In this document: positions 30,878-43,113 of the stretch, one piece after another
How positions within the stretch are numbered: position 1 is the first letter of the stretch
Layout: each line of letters opens with the position of its first letter
Assembly (NCBI GenBank): GCA_963210315.1
Contig: OY723315.1
Location: 1,364,001 to 1,428,000, forward strand
DNA length: 64,000 nucleotides
Origin: Rhynchopus euleeides
Lineage: Eukaryota; Euglenozoa; Diplonemea; Diplonemida; Diplonemidae
Direction: 5' to 3'
The notes under the pieces: generated by a model
Seen by the model: only the letters and a program-made list of their open reading frames with translations
What the model was told of the DNA's origin: nothing
The model's database searches: none
Position numbers and translations under genes: made by a program

Positions 30878-32409
30878 GGCATACAGTGCAAACGATAATT
30901 ATTATCGCATACGATAATTATTATCGTATTCCCATTATCGTATATTATCGTATACGATAATATACGATAATGGTGCGATAATTTTTTTGAGATTTTCGGA
31001 AAACCAGAAATCAGCCCAGAGCACATTGAAAAAGTGGTAAAAGTGGAGCCGGAAGCTGCCATTTTTGCTTCTTTGAATTATTGGTGACGGGGGGCTTCAC
31101 TCAGAAGTGTAGAATGTCCCTCACAAATGGGTAGCAGAGACACAACACACATAGTGCCATGACATGCACATCACTATGTCTGTCTGAAGAAGTTTCAGGC
31201 ACAGTGGGGCGGAGAGGACTCTGGGGATTGGGCAGTGGCCGTTCCACATGCCCTTCCCCTCGTGACTTACACCCTGTCGCCACCCCACTTCATGGAAAAC
31301 ATGACTACGCAGCAACAGGGTCATACTTGCGGCGGTATGCAACCACCAGTACAGCCTGTTGCGGGTTCGCAAAGCCGACTGGTACGCTGCCTTGCCGTCG
31401 GGACCCAGATACTGAGGACACCGAGACAGAGCACCCTGCCCAGAACATGAACAAGAAAGACGGTTCGACTGATGGGGAAGAACCTGATAGGCAGGTGTGG
31501 TCTTCGGTGCAATGTTTGGAGAGATCAGGAGATTTTTCTTCAAGGCTACCACTTATGTTGGACTTGGCCTTCGCTCCCGTGAGCAGTGAAAAAGTGAGGA
31601 ACACCGTTCTTCCCCTCTGACTGACGACCAGTGATGACATAGCGAAGGACCTTGAATGGGGTTTGAACCCGAGAGAGGCAATACTCAACCAAAGGTATTC
31701 TTCAGGACCTGGCACGGAACGGGCGATACGAACGCTCCCACCGTGCGCACGGACCTGTCTGCAACTCTACAAGGAACCACGGGGTGGCGCGCGCACATCA
31801 CCTCGGAGGCCTCAAGGAGCCTGCCTGACCTGCACGACTCCGCTGCGCTACAAGGCGGAGCTCGGGCGCCATCCTCACCGACAGCAAGGCAAGGGGTGAT
31901 GATCATCTGGAGACACCTGAGCCCATGCAGGATTGGAGAGACGCGATCCACCTGAGGGAGACCACCATCCACCTCCTTCGGACAGACCACACAGCCTTGT
32001 CGATGACCACAGCAGCCCGGACACAGACCAGTACGCGTACCCTGCCTGCAGCACCGGACCCCACAGGCTCATCTTACCCTTCCTGGGGCTGGGAGAATGG
32101 TAGTGATCTCTATTTTGTGGCTGATTGTGGCCCTTGGCGGGGTTTGGTGGCGTTTGGCGGTGGTAAACTGGAGATTTCGGTGATTGGTTTCGGGCAAAAT
32201 CAGGTGGGTATCGCATACGATAATGGGATTATCGTATGTTATCGCATACGATAATAATTATCGTATCCGGTCGTATACGATAATGGGATTATCGCATCAT
32301 ACGATAATGGATTATCGTATGCGATAATAAATTATCGTATGCGATAATTTTCCGAAAATTATCGTATCTGGTATATGTGCGATAATAATTATCGTTTGCA
32401 CTGTATGCC
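30878..32409. mobile_element. TA-inserting MITE family C, copy 1 (1,532 bp)
   Basis: Termini GGCATACAGTGCAAACGATA match as inverted repeats, with TA at 30876-30877 and 32410-32411. Subterminal DNA is packed with ATTATCG / CGATAAT palindromes (about 100 bp left, about 200 bp right). The interior of about 1.1 kb contains several short frames in both directions, none recognisable. The left flank is a C-run; the right TA is shared with B2. Confidence 0.85.
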
Positions 32410-32411
32410 TA

Positions 32412-33559
32412 GGGGGGGTCAAATGGGGGTGACAAACACGATTTTTCAAAAAACCGGCGCAGAGGCCCCAAAGCCCCCGTAAACCCTCCAAACCCCCCCA
32501 GATCGGTCCGGAAACCCATCGAACCCCACTTTTCCACCATTCCGGGCACCTCAGGTGCCCGAATTGGGGTACCTAAATTTTGTGCCACCGTTTGGTACCG
32601 GACAGTGCCACTGTGTGGGAGGTTGGAAAAGAAAATGCCCCAACACACCACATCTGAGGGTTGCAATGCATGTTGCTTGCCAACCACGTCATCCGGTGGG
32701 TGTCAGGCGCTATGTAGGTGGCATGAGCCAGGTCTTCGATGTGTTCTGGCTTGTATATGTACCTCCCTGCCTGCGGCACAGGCACTGCCTTTGTCCCCCA
32801 CACCAGCCACAGAGAGCGTATTGTACTCGGTCCACGGTTGCTGATTCATTGTGATGCGTTGTATCCTCGAGTGAACGTCACACACTAGTGGCACCACCAC
32901 CCGCCATCCGAGAGCTGTATTGACTTTGCGCCCTTCCGTTGCATTCACCTCGCCACGCATATTGCACCGTTCAGTACCAGTGCTCTTGGGCCAGGCAAAG
33001 TAGACCGCAGCAACTACCAATTCTGGCACAATGGGTACCACGACAGCGCACTTCGTGTGTTCCCGGAATGTACAGCTCGTGTTGCAACAGTCGTTGTCAA
33101 CACATCCCGGTTGTGGAGCACTGCTGCACAGGAATCACACGACCATCTGGACTTGTTCCGTACCTACAGGCAGCCTCCCGGTGCATGGTGGCAGGGAGGT
33201 ACATATACAAGCCAGAACTCATCGAAGACCTGGCTAATGCCACCTACATAGCGCCTGACACCCACCGGATGACGTGGTTGGCAAGCAACATGCATTGCAA
33301 CCCTCAGATGTGGTGTGTTGGGGCATTTTCTTTTCCAACCTCCCACACAGTGGCACTGTCCGGTACCAAACGGTGGCACAAAATTTAGGTACCCCAATTC
33401 GGGCACCTGAGGTGCCCGGAATGGTGGAAAAGTGGGGTTCGATGGGTTTCCGGACCGATCTGGGGGGGTTTGGAGGGTTTACGGGGGCTTTGGGGCCTCT
33501 GCGCCGGTTTTTTGAAAAATCGTGTTTGTCCACGTAAAAGGGTGGCATTTGACCCCCCC
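32412..33559. mobile_element. Foldback element B2 (1,148 bp)
   Basis: Same family as B1. The left tip is of the GGGGTGA type and the right tip is the ACGTGG type, the arrangement also seen in B3 and (inverted) B4. TA flanks both ends, and a run of about 20 C follows the right TA. Core ORF on the minus strand. Confidence 0.85.
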
Positions 33560-33561
33560 TA

Positions 33562-34214
33562 CCCCCCCCCCCCCCCCCCCCAAAACAGGAGCGTCAACCC
33601 ACCAAATCTCCAAAATCGAAAAGTTAGCGACAGGCCTGCATTCCACCCCCGCTGGATTTTTGGCGCAGGATGGGTATTATAATTGTCGCAGCGCACAGAC
33701 ACCTCACACACCCCCCCCCCCCCCCCCATGACAGGAAGAAGAGGCCATCTACACACACACACAACCACACACGCCTTTTGTTCCGTCGCGTTGTCTACTA
33801 GCACCTCCTTCCATCTCTTGTGTCCCTCCCCCTCCTCCCCCCCCGCTTGCACCGGTGCTTTTAGCTTTGCACCTGCAACAAAACCCGCCTCTCGGAACAG
33901 AGGGGGGTAACACACCGGCGGTGCGCAGCGGGGCAGCGGCGGTGCCGACCGCGGGGGGGGCGGGGGGGCGGGCGGGAGGGCGTCGCCGTCGTCCGGCCGT
34001 CCCGCGGCAGCGGTGAGCGGGGGAGGGGGGGGGGGTCCGGGTTGGGTTGGGTGGCCGTGGGGGCCCCTCCCCTTCCCCACCACCCGCCCACTCCTCCCCC
34101 CTCCTCCCACTGACCGGCCCGACTCCGAATCGTGCCCCCCCCCCCCCCCCCAGGCCCCGCTTATCTACCGCACCTCACGAAGGGTGCTGCAGTGGCGTGC
34201 ACCCCGGAGTGTGA
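33562..34214. other. Gene-free DNA upstream of PP2C
   Basis: C-runs, a CA-rich stretch and G/C-rich DNA. A C-run ending in CAG at about 34138-34153 could be an acceptor for an upstream exon of the phosphatase gene, since the in-frame codon before ATG 34215 is a stop. Promoter elements not identified. Confidence 0.35.
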
Positions 34215-35929
34215 ATGGAAGATTGCCTGTGGATTGAACAGCATCGGAGTTACGGGGGTGCGGCATCCGCAGCTGCTTCTCACGCAATGCAGGAGGGAAG
34301 CCCGCCGGATTCGGTGCTGCAGCCCGTCTCGCCCGACGGTGATCAGGGCATGCTCCCAACATCCCCTTCGCCAGCTCCCCTCGATGCGGCTGCGGGTGTT
34401 GCAGGCGAATGTGAGGCTGGGAGTGAAGAGGGCGGTAGCCCAGCCATGGGGATTGCGCGTGGGCAGGGCCTCCCAGGGGCTGACATCGGGAGGGGGCCTG
34501 ACGTTGCTGCCAAGTATCGCGAGCAGCGAAGGCGCAAGGCGGCTGCGAAGAGGAGGGGCCCTTTCATCCGCGACACGGCGACGGAGAGCGAGCTCCCCGC
34601 GCGGGCGCGTTCCGCTGCGTACCGCATATTGAACAGCGAAATATCAGATGATACTATCAGCGCCCACCACCTTATAACTTTCCGCAAGTACGTCGACAGC
34701 CTAATCGACGGGGTGAAAGTATGTCCCAGAGAGAGAGAGAGATGAATTTGAAGCGAGCAAAGAATGTGTGTGTGTGTGTGGGGGGGGGGATCGCGCGGAT
34801 ACAACACACACATGCCCTGCCGCAGGAAGCACCGGAGGGCGACAAACTCCACTCCGACGAGAAGGACCTTGGCGATGCTGCAAAGGGCCCGTGGTGGGAC
34901 CTCCCTCGCGTGGAGACATGGCTCAAGGAGCGGATCAAGACATGGGCCGTCCCGCTGAAGGAGCTGTCCCCTTCCCCCACCCCGATAAATCGCTTCTGCC
35001 ACGTTACCGCCTACGGGGCGAAGGGGACGCGCCAGCAAATGGAGGACTACCACTGCTCCTACCTGCACTGGGGGAACTACTTCGGGGGGCCCACAACCAG
35101 CTGCGACATCCCTGTGACGGAGCGTGACGAGCGTGAGCTGGATGATTCTCTGAGAAAAACAGGGCTTTCGAGCGAAGAGAAGGCGCAATACCTCAGCGAA
35201 TGGAAAGGCCGCAACACCAGCAGATTTTTAGGCGTCTTCGATGGGCACGGCGGGATGGACTGCGCGGCATATGCACGGGACCTGCTGCCGCAGGAAATCA
35301 TCGAAAGCGAGCACTTCCCACATGACATAGAGCAGGCGTGCATCACGTCTTTCAAAAACATCAACAAGTCGTTCATCACACGCGCCTTCCAGGCTGAGTG
35401 TGATGCGGGCACAACCGCGCTCGTCACCTTCATGTGGGAGAGCCGGCTCTATGTTGCCTCCGTTGGCGACTGCGCGGCTGTGATCGCGCGCAAGGGGCAG
35501 GCAGGTGAGATGATCACACACCCCCACACCGCTGCCAACCCTGCTGAGGCTGCTGCCGTGGAGCAGCGCGGTGGCATCATCCGCAACATGGGGGGCAACC
35601 TGCGTGTCGACGGGGTGGTGAGCGTGACGCGGGGGCTCGGGTGCAAACAGTGCACCGCGCACACCTCCTGCATCCCCGATGTCACGGCAATGGATCTCAC
35701 GCCGGAAGACGAGTTCCTCCTCCTCGCGTCAGACGGGCTCTGGGATGTCATGACCCCAGCAGAGGCGTCAGATGCAGTGCGAAGCCTCAAAGCAGAGCTC
35801 GATGCTGCTTCCAGCTCCGACCCCTCAAAACCGCGCTACGAACCTCTTGCCAGCCGCCTTGCAGCAGAAGCCATCGCGAAGGGTTCGGCCGACAATGTCA
35901 CGATTGTTGTCGCGATCTTCGAGAACTGA
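34215..35929 (+). CDS. PP2C-type Ser/Thr protein phosphatase (one intron)
   Basis: Two exons, 34215-34718 and 34826-35929, joined in phase 0 give about 535 residues. The first 170 residues are low-complexity with a basic stretch (RRRKAAAKRRG). The PP2C catalytic domain follows: GTRQQMED near 235 (phosphate-binding Arg), GVFDGHGG near 304 (metal Asp), AGTTAL-like GTTALV near 363, VGDCAA near 381, ASDGLWD near 469 (metal Asp) and SADNVT near 522 (metal Asp). The usual SRALGD loop reads TRGLGC, with Cys for Asp. The three main metal ligands are present, so activity is likely. There is no signal peptide; it is probably cytosolic or nuclear. An upstream exon is possible. B3 lies about 135 bp downstream. 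Confidence 0.9.
34719..34825 (+). other. GT-AG intron of the PP2C gene (107 bp)
   Basis: Starts GTATGT and ends CTGCCGCAG. It contains GA and GT microsatellites and an in-frame stop, so it must be removed to join the two open frames. Its length is not a multiple of three, and splicing restores the phosphatase frame exactly. This is the only intron I can support in the window. Confidence 0.85.
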
Positions 35930-36064
35930 CTCCCGCAGGAGTGAAAAAAGTAGGCGAACAAAAAGTGGGTAGGGTGGGGAGGGATGGGGGCGGGCGGGCG
36001 GGCTCGATCGCAGCGCAAGCTAAAACTGGAGGCAGAAAACACAATCAGGAGCCCCCCCCCCCTA

Positions 36065-37212
36065 GGGGGGGTCAAATGGGGGTGACAAACACGATTTTTC
36101 AAAAAACCGGCGCAGAGGCCCCAAAGCCCCCGTAAACCCTCCAAACCCCCCCAGATCGGTCCGGAAACCCATCGAACCCCACTTTTCCACCATTCCGGGC
36201 ACCTCAGGTGCCCGAATTGGGGTACCTAAATTTTGTGCCACCGTTTGGTACCGGACAGTGCCACTGTGTGGAAGGTTGGAAAAGAAAATGCCCCAACACA
36301 CCACATCTGAGGGTTGCAATGCATGTTGCTTGCCAACCACGTCATCCGGTGGGTGTCAGGCGCTATGTAGGTGGCATGAGCCAGGTCTTCGATGTGTTCT
36401 GGCTTGTATATGTACCTCCCTGCCTGCGGCACAGGCACTGCCTTTGTCCCCCACACCAGCCACAGAGAGCGTATTGTACTCGGTCCACGGTTGCTGATTC
36501 ATTGTGATGCGTTGTATCCTCGAGTGAACGTCACACACTAGTGGCACCACCACCCGCCATCCGAGAGCTGTATTGACTTTGCGCCCTTCCGTTGCATTCA
36601 CCTCGCCACGCATATTGCACCGTTCAGTACCAGTGCTCTTGGGCCAGGCAAAGTAGACCGCAGCAACTACCAATTCTGGCACAATGGGTACCACGACAGC
36701 GCACTTCGTGTGTTCCCGGAATGTACAGCTCGTGTTGCAACAGTCGTTGTCAACACATCCCGGTTGTGGAGCACTGCTGCACAGGAATCACACGACCATC
36801 TGGACTTGTTCCGTACCTACAGGCAGCCTCCCGGTGCATGGTGGCAGGGAGGTACATATACAAGCCAGAACTCATCGAAGACCTGGCTAATGCCACCTAC
36901 ATAGCGCCTGACACCCACCGGATGACGTGGTTGGCAAGCAACATGCATTGCAACCCTCAGATGTGGTGTGTTGGGGCATTTTCTTTTCCAACCTCCCACA
37001 CAGTGGCACTGTCCGGTACCAAACGGTGGCACAAAATTTAGGTACCCCAATTCGGGCACCTGAGGTGCCCGGAATGGTGGAAAAGTGGGGTTCGATGGGT
37101 TTCCGGACCGATCTGGGGGGGTTTGGAGGGTTTACGGGGGCTTTGGGGCCTCTGCGCCGGTTTTTTGAAAAATCGTGTTTGTCCACGTAAAAGGGTGGCA
37201 TTTGACCCCCCC
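36065..37212. mobile_element. Foldback element B3 (1,148 bp)
   Basis: Nearly identical to B2 and in the same orientation. TA at 36063-36064 and 37213-37214, with C-runs outside both ends. The left arm has one private change (gtggaagg instead of gtgggagg) not shared by its right arm. Confidence 0.85.
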
Positions 37213-37311
37213 TAGCCCCCCCCCCCCCCCTCCCAGCAGGAACAGCACAAAACATAAATCTCGTCGAAACAAATGGAAGCCACCGGCGTGGTCTCTAGTC
37301 AAAATATAATA

Positions 37312-37507
37312 CCATATAACACCGCTGTATCACATGCCATGAAGACATTTCAATGGGTTCAAAGGACGATTTGCGTCTATGCCCATTGAACAACGCCCCT
37401 GGGCAACACCACAGTGGACGTCACTCCCCGGTCGTCTCCCACGCCAGGGTTGTGGTTGCCGATACCCAAAATCGCCATATAACACCGCTGTATCACATGC
37501 CATGAAG
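37312..37507 (+). repeat. SINE-like insertion between 34-bp direct repeats
   Basis: A perfect direct repeat of about 34 bp (37312-37345 and 37474-37507, beginning CCATATAACACCGC) brackets 128 bp. The bracketed DNA ends GGTTGCCGATACCCAAAA, which resembles the A-tailed 3' ends of the short repeats at 58120 and 58294. Long direct repeats and an A-rich 3' end fit retroposition. A simple 162-bp partial tandem duplication is the alternative. Confidence 0.5.
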
Positions 37508-37852
37508 AAACAGGCGAAGAGGAAATATGGCACGAAGATCGCAGTCAGGTGAATGCACTCTCCCTTCGGGGGACATTGGGTGTGGGGAGGGGATGTGCGT
37601 TGTGTTGCAGCGTGTGTTGCACGCCACGCACCCGCCGCAACGGAAGCCCTCCCAGGGAGGATGAGGCACCGCACCCCGCCTTCACCCTCCCCCCCCTTTC
37701 TCTCTCTCCCCTCATGTTCTAGAAAAAAGAGGGAGTGGTGAGGAAAGAGGGGGTGGTGGTGGTGGGTGGGGGTTTCCTGCAAGAGAATGGTGTTAAAAAA
37801 AACGACCCGACTGCGGCGTGAGGGGGAGAACGGTGCGCCAATGGGACACGAC

Positions 37853-37905
37853 GGGTCTGTGTGCAGTAGCCTAGCTCTCGCAGTGCCCTGCGGTGGCGCA
37901 CAAAC
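37853..37905 (+). repeat. Short SINE-like repeat, copy a
   Basis: Contains GTAGCCTAGCTCTCGCAGTG, the core of a 50-60-bp repeat found five times in the window, all on this strand. It continues into ggtggcgcacaaaca, related to the repeat that the hAT transposon interrupts. Confidence 0.5.
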
Positions 37906-38667
37906 ACGACAGCCTTATCTTCTTTGGCGCGAAAAAAAATGGGCGACCAAAAATGACTCCTCCGTGCGGCCAGGAGAACACGAAATAGCGACCCCCTCAA
38001 CGGGGAATGCTACGAGCACGGCCAAAAATCGTTCAAAATCGTTCAAAATGGCGGTGCGGTGCCCCTTCTCCCCGCTTCTTCACGGGGGGGGGGGGGGGGG
38101 TTGGAACTGACACCCCTACCTTACTCCCCCCTCCCTCAAGAAAAAATAGGAACAAACCACAGGGGGTGGGGTGTGTGTGTGTGGGGGGGGGGGGTTGCGA
38201 TGAGCGGTGCAGATGCTCGCGTTTATCTCTCCCCCCCTCCCCCCCCCTCTCTTCTTCTTCTTCCTTCTTCTCCCTCTGTATACGTGTGTGTGGTGTCCAA
38301 AAAAAACAAAAAGAACTCCGAAAAAATATTTAAAAAAACCCCCCCGAAAAATAAAACAGCTGGCAAAAAAATAAAGTTTTTACAGTACATTGGCGGGGGG
38401 AGGCAGGGTAAGGGGACGGGTGGTCTAGCTGGGGGGGGGGGGGGGGGGGGGGGGAACTGCACAGAGAGTTGCCGTTCCATCTGTAGCTGTGGTAGAAAGC
38501 AGAACAAAAAAAATGGGTCGACGGGGAGGTGGGTATGTGTATGTGCGTGCGTATTCAGTATAATCAGCGAGGCTTGTGCCCAAGAGGGCACGGGGTGTGT
38601 GGGGCTGTGGTGTGACCCTCCCACGCACTCCAAAAATTGGTCAAAAAAAATGAAAATAGTGTCATCA

Positions 38668-38725
38668 GGGCCTGTGCCAGCAGCCTAGCTCTCACAGCGC
38701 CCGGTGTATGTCGGCACCAAATAAA
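38668..38725 (+). repeat. Short SINE-like repeat, copy b
   Basis: Core CAGCCTAGCTCTCACAGCGC, then GTATGTCGGCACCAAATAA. Same order of parts as the other copies, with a weak A-rich end. Confidence 0.5.
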
Positions 38726-40288
38726 CAAGTAACCTCACACCTCCACGGCTGTGAGAACAATGTGGGATTTACTTTCTGACTTCAGTCAGGTGGGGAAGGG
38801 GGGGCGGGTGTTGGGGATTGCGGGAAGTAAAGACAGGCGGTATGGGTCAAGTGGCCTGCATGCAAAACACACACACACACGCACATCTCCACTTGGGGGT
38901 GATGGCGGGGTGGAGGGTAGGTTGGGATTCCGACCTACTCCGAGTGTATTGGCAAGGCCTGGATTGTTTCGTCCCCCCCCCTCCCCCCTTCCCCTCAAAA
39001 AACCACACCCAATCCTCCCTCGCTTCCCCCCCCCCCCTCTCTCTCTCTTGCCTCCGGCCAGGTCGGGCAGTTCCCGAGCCGGATCCGGCTGGAGATACAT
39101 TTCAACTGCTGCCCCCCCTCCCCCCACCCCCCCCCCCCACCCGTCAGCTCAACTGGCCATGTCATGATAATTAGTTTATTCGTAGCCTGAGATAAGCGCA
39201 AAAAAATATGTTGCATCACTGCCCCACCTCCCCCCTTGCTTGCTCCCGGCCGCAGCCAGGGCATCTGGGTGTTGATCGATGGGAGTAGGGGGGGTTGGGC
39301 GGGTTTGCGAGTTGGGTATTTTCCCCTCGATCCGGCGGGGCCTGTGCCGATCGGAGCTCCGGGTTCACCGTCGCCGCGGCCTGTGTGTGTGTGTGTGGCT
39401 GGCTGCTCGAAGTGGTTTCCCTCTCCCCTCCCCCCCCCACCCCCTCCCACACGTACAACCCCGAGCGCCGTTGTTAGTTTATCCCACCACCGCCGCGACT
39501 GTCTCCCCGCCCCAAAGAGGGGACGTGTGTGTGTCTACAGTGGTGGAGACCACATCAAGAGCAGCAGAGCTCAGTGTGTAGTCTACGCTCCGACAAAGTC
39601 GAGGATTCACGTGTGTGTGTGTGTGTGTGGGATTACCTTTTTCAGTCAAGTTGTGTCTTTTTTTTATCGTGAGTACATCGTTTTCTGCATCCCGGTGGCG
39701 CAAGAAGAATGCAATCGGTGTGAATTTTTCGTGCGTTCTACACTGCGACACAAAAAAACCAACAAAATATGGGGGAGGTGACCTGTACAAATGCGGTTGT
39801 GGGTTTTTGCGGTCAGTTGTGTTGATAGGCATTGGCACTGCACTGCGCGAGCGATATCACTGTAACATCCCCCACTCCTCCCACCCCCCCATCCCCCGTG
39901 TCCCGTCTCGCTCGTGTGCTGCTGTGCCATGTTGTGATTTTGTGGTGCCCGTCATCGGGAGTGACCTGCTCATCCACGCCCCCGCCCCCCCCGCCCCGCC
40001 TCACGTATGTTTCTCTGGAACGAACTTTTGAATATAATGTGGTGCTGCAGTGGTCGTGCCCTGTGTGTGTCAGCTGGCTTGTCGTCACAAAATGAAGCAT
40101 CCCAACAAAAAAAACGCTCTTTTTTTCGTGGGTCAGAGACAGGTCTCAGTAATGACCAGGAAAGAAACTCATTTCTGCCACTATTGTGCAAACCGGTGTT
40201 GGTTGTCACCGCACATCAGGCCTTGCTTGTCGAAGCGAAACCATGGCAAGATGGCGTAAAACGAATATGCCATGCTGCCGTCACAAAG

Positions 40289-40341
40289 CGGGTCTGCAGT
40301 AGCCAAGCTCTGACAGCACCTGTGACTGTCCACAACAAAAA
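40289..40341 (+). repeat. Short SINE-like repeat, copy c
   Basis: Core AGTAGCCAAGCTCTGACAGC, then GTGACTGTCCACAACAAAAA. The flanks share ctgccgtca..aaag and ctgccgccgtcaaag, a possible imperfect target duplication. Confidence 0.5.
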
Positions 40342-40949
40342 TCTGCCGCCGTCAAAGAATATACCAGTGACATGCCTCCCTGTCGCATAACAACGAATCT
40401 GTACAGTGGAGGTAACATAATTCGCGCTTGGTGTGAGCTGCACTGTGTGTGTGCAGCACTGTCACAAGGAAGCCGAGGTACACCTAGACTGACTTTCGAG
40501 ATATTGCATCCATCAAACGTAATCGGCAGACGATTCGCTCGGTTTAGGAGTTCTTTTTGACAGGCTTCTTCAAGTTTCTTGTCAGAAAAGGCTTTATCAA
40601 AGTAAAACGATGGGTGCAGGCCGCCACGCAGCATTGTCCCCTGAACGGGTGCGGTGGGATGCCTGCACAGGCACCAGGTCGATACAAGCCCGGCTACGGT
40701 GCCTGATCCCCCCAAGCCGAAAAAGCAAACCTTTCTCGGCTGCTGGTGCGATTCTGGTTGTGGCTGCACCAACACCCACCCCCTCCCCCCTTCCCATTGC
40801 CGATCCCCCACATGTCGTTTTTTCCACCCGCCCTGGGCACACACACGCGCACAACCACACACAACACACGTAGGCCGGAAAGCCGCCACTCCTGCCGCAG
40901 AGCCCTGTCCGACACCACCCGACACCTCCCCCCCCCCCCCCCCCCCCTA

Positions 40950-42478
40950 GGGCGGGTCGAAAGCCTGTCCCAAAATGGGGTTTTTCGACATAGCAGCCGC
41001 GGCCCTCTATTTGACCTTCTGACCCCCCAGAACCCACCATACCCCGGTTTTTGGGCCCTATGAGTCCGATTTTCGGGCTCCCGAGCCCCGGAAAGTCGAT
41101 TTTTGATGATGTCAAAATTTTGTTCCCTATACTGCACCTCAGGGTCACGCACAGGTTCGCCAATCCACTATCAGCCCATGTGCAGGCCCACTTTCTCGAC
41201 CTCCTCCACCCCTTCCTCCCCTGCGTCCTCAACACCCACTAAAGGTGCCAATCCTGCATCTTTCGACCCTCTTCCCACTCCAGCGTCGCACCAAACTGTT
41301 GAATGCGGGCCGCCACCATCTCCTTCTCTGTATACACTGCCAGATCGTGCAAAGATGCATACTGATGCAGAGTGGGAACCGTCATCAACTTGCACAGTGT
41401 GCGGTGCTTGGCTGCAAGGGACAGGCGGCACAACTGGCCCGACTGCCCGACACTGAGATGCTGGTCTGGCCAACGAACTCTTTGTAAGTTGAAAGGTCTC
41501 CTCTGTCGGGAGGGGGTTTTGCAAACCAACCCTCACGACTTGCTCATGGCTTGCTGAGCAAGGCGTGCAATGACTTTCTGATTATTCAGGACGTGCATTC
41601 GAAGCCCGCGCACTTCTTCTGTGAAATGGTTGTTTCGAGAGTTGCACTGTGTGATTCTTCGATCCCCTTCCTCGCCTCATCGTACGGAGGACGCTTGAAT
41701 GTCCCGAGCATATCCTTCGCAGCGCCTTTAGCCAGTTCTGCGCACTCGTCATTCCATAAGGCGCGTGCATCATAAGGACACTGTTCTGAGACCAGGTCCC
41801 ACAGGACCCTGGTCTTGAGCGCCCAGAAGAGAACCTTGATGATAAGCTCGGGCTCTGCGTTGCAGCTGGGTACTCGCTGCGCTCTTCACCTCCCTTGACT
41901 GTCTGCATCCACAGGAGAGATGCTTCGCAGATAACGGCAGCAGTGGCAAGTGTTTAGTCGGGACAGTTCACCTGCCTTGCATTCTAAGAGAGCATTCTTA
42001 TGAGGGCATCAACACTAATGCATCACTGTCGGCTATGATGCCATCCTCCCTGTTCCTGGCAGCTCCGAGTTCAATAGCAGGCCACCCAACGACTGTGTCA
42101 GATGGCAGTATTCGATGCCATCTTCTCACTGTCCGAATCGTTGGGATACGACGTTGTTTGTGGCGCGGATGAGCGGTTGCATCAGAAAATCACAGCCGCA
42201 GGATGGTGTGCGCTCGGACGTCCCAGGATGAGAGTGTTTTACTATTTGCCCGTGGCAGGCGTCCGTGCCATGACCCGGAGGTGCAGTATAGGGAACGGAA
42301 AAATTGACATCATCAAAAATTGACTTTCCGGGGCTCGGGAGCCCGAAAATCGGACTCCTAGGGCCCAAAAACCGGGGTATGGTGGGTTCTGGGGGGTCAG
42401 AAGGTCAAATAGAGGGCCGCGGCTGCTATGTCGAAAAACCCCATTTTGGGACAAAAAAAGGGGGCTTTCGACCCCCCC
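40950..42478. mobile_element. TA-inserting element family D (1,529 bp)
   Basis: Inverted termini GGG(C/G)GGGTCGAAAGC continue for about 170 bp per arm, including CCCAAAATGGGGTTTTTCGA. TA flanks both ends (40948-40949, 42479-42480), with C-runs of about 20 and 14 outside. The interior has a decayed coding region on the minus strand. Confidence 0.85.
41239..41875 (-). pseudogene. Decayed ORF inside element D
   Basis: Three protein-like stretches in different frames on the minus strand, in order 41875-41586 (includes VLFWALKTRVLWDLVSEQ), about 41640-41533 (VLNNQKVIARLAQQAMSKS then stop) and 41529-41239 (includes EKEMVAARIQQFGATLEWEE). Composition is far more protein-like than the shadow frames, so frameshifts in a once-functional gene are likely. 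I do not recognise the family; a transposase relic or captured gene are both possible. Confidence 0.35.
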
Positions 42479-42727
42479 TACCCCCCCCCCCCCCTTCTCC
42501 ATCGCACCTTCTACTTCTGGCGAATTTCATTTTATCTTTTCCGTTTCCAAACATGAACAACGCCGTTTGTGCACACACGCAACCCCCAACGCCACTGGCA
42601 CGGCATGGGGGGGGGAAGAGGGAGGAGTACGGGTATCTTCGTTACGGGGGTATTCACGCTTTCAGCACACGAGAGGGAGAGATTGAGATGGGATGGGATG
42701 GGGGGGGGGTAGGAGAAGTCTGAACTA

Positions 42728-43111
42728 CCGTATTCGGAAAAATACTGGAACGGAAAAATGCTGGAACGGTTTTTTTCTGGAACGGAAAATAACTGGAACA
42801 AACCCGAGTTTTCGAAACTTGGAACATTATTCCGTTCCAGTATTTTTCCGTTCCAGAATTAGAATATGGGGGAAATTGGCGGGTACTTGTCAGTTTTTCG
42901 GGCACATGTTCGAAATCCCACCTCACCCCACCCCATGCCATGGTGGAGGATGGTGGGCCAGCATACCCTTGGGAAAGTACCCGACTCCCAGAAAACGGCC
43001 AAGTCCGCGCAGACCCCCCAGAACAATTCTGGAACGGAAAATAACTGGAACAAATGGGGTCTCGGCTGGAACTTGGAACATTATTCCGTTCCAGTATTTT
43101 TCCGAATACGG
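42728..43111. mobile_element. TA-inserting MITE, family H/I (copy I, 384 bp)
   Basis: Inverted termini CCGTATTCGGAAAAATACTG flanked by TA (42726-42727, 43112-43113). The arms consist of short direct repeats GGAACGGAAAAATACT or similar. Shares its plan and terminal CCGTAT.CG with the element at 50149. Confidence 0.8.
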
Positions 43112-43113
43112 TA

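Larger units (their letters stand above)
37508..40947. other. Gene-free, microsatellite-rich stretch
   Basis: 3.4 kb of G-runs, C-runs, GT and CT microsatellites and A-runs, holding SINE-like repeats a to c. Frames up to about 200 codons occur, but they translate low-complexity DNA (runs of Pro, Gly, Val-Cys) and have no domain. I see no gene. Confidence 0.5.

Noticed and set aside
31655..31685. GGGTTCAAACCCC on the minus strand in C1 (and in C2)
   Set aside because: B-box-like, but the surrounding sequence does not fold as a tRNA, and it is in the interior of a MITE.
30880..32405. CGATAAT palindrome arrays as a CRISPR-like array
   Set aside because: Units are short, irregular palindromes confined to the ends of a TA-flanked element present twice; there are no unique spacers and the genome is eukaryotic.
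37512..40940. Frames of 100-210 codons in the microsatellite region
   Set aside because: They translate GT, CT, G and C runs into low-complexity peptides and have no splice or domain support.
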